Shown here one piece after another: positions 4,968-5,042 of a DNA stretch of 5,042 nucleotides (position 1 is its first letter; every line of letters starts with the position of its first letter). The translations under genes were made by a program, and so were the position numbers. This DNA comes from Oscillospiraceae bacterium (GTDB lineage: Bacteria > Bacillota > Clostridia > Oscillospirales > Oscillospiraceae): NCBI GenBank assembly GCA_021205585.1, contig JAJPXI010000174.1:20784-25825 (forward strand). The letters are read 5' to 3'. The notes under the pieces were generated by a model. The model saw nothing but the letters and a program-made list of their open reading frames with translations. It was not told the DNA's origin and ran no database searches.

Positions 4968-4984
4968 TCACGGAAATCAATTTG
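4968..4984. repeat. Third copy of the CACGGAAATCAATTT word
   Basis: TCACGGAAATCAATTTG matches the arm at 4211-4228 except for one missing T. It has the same orientation relative to the minus-strand promoter: it ends 18 bases upstream of the thioesterase -35, and the other copy ends 16 bases upstream of the exporter-kinase leader -35. It may be a shared regulatory site or a solo end of the repeat element. Confidence 0.5.
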
Positions 4985-5004
4985 TTGGCCCCTCAATTTC
5001 CAAA

Positions 5005-5042
5005 GTAAACGCAACACCCGGCATTTGATATGTTGCGTTTAC
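5005..5042. terminator. Perfect 12-bp inverted repeat at window edge, possible terminator of the neighbouring gene
   Basis: GTAAACGCAACA (5005-5016) is exactly inverted at 5031-5042, with a 14-base loop. On the minus strand the stem ends in GCGTTTAC followed by TTT, so it could end transcription of a minus-strand gene lying to the right. The T tract is short, the stem may extend past the window, and an operator or repeat end is also possible. Confidence 0.4.

Overview
The window is about 60% G+C with strong GGAGG ribosome binding sites. Its gene content (an ECF sigma factor with an RsgI/PepSY-type anti-sigma, a MepA-like MATE exporter, a cytidylate kinase-like domain) and a dispersed repeat with CCCCTTTCAGGGG-type hairpins point to a high-GC gut Firmicute. 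Oscillospiraceae relatives such as Flavonifractor, Pseudoflavonifractor or Oscillibacter are my best guess, made from memory of those genomes and not from a search. All four convincing genes are on the minus strand, so the window reads right to left. I found no tRNA, rRNA, CRISPR array or transposase gene.

Layout in transcription order. At 5042-4873 there is a perfect inverted repeat at the window edge, then a near-consensus sigma-A promoter and a short leader. At 4872-4480 lies a small hot-dog thioesterase of the FlK type. At 4479-3922 there are 558 bases with no convincing gene, holding repeats nested inside a 17-bp perfect inverted repeat, a good promoter, and a long leader with two terminator-like hairpins and repeated GTATC/GATAC words. 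At 3921-1819 one continuous frame encodes a 12-helix MATE exporter joined by a Pro/Ala-rich linker to a cytidylate kinase-like domain. A strong intrinsic terminator follows at 1813-1759. At 1652-1089 is an ECF sigma factor, and one base after its stop begins its membrane-anchored anti-sigma factor, which runs off the left edge.

How the genes work together. The sigma/anti-sigma pair is a classic two-gene envelope-signalling operon, insulated from the exporter by the terminator. The exporter and thioesterase appear to have separate promoters. Both promoters carry the same 16-17 base word at almost the same distance upstream of the -35 box, which could mean shared control or could be a trace of repeat spread. 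The most unusual items are the exporter-kinase fusion and its structured 240-base leader.
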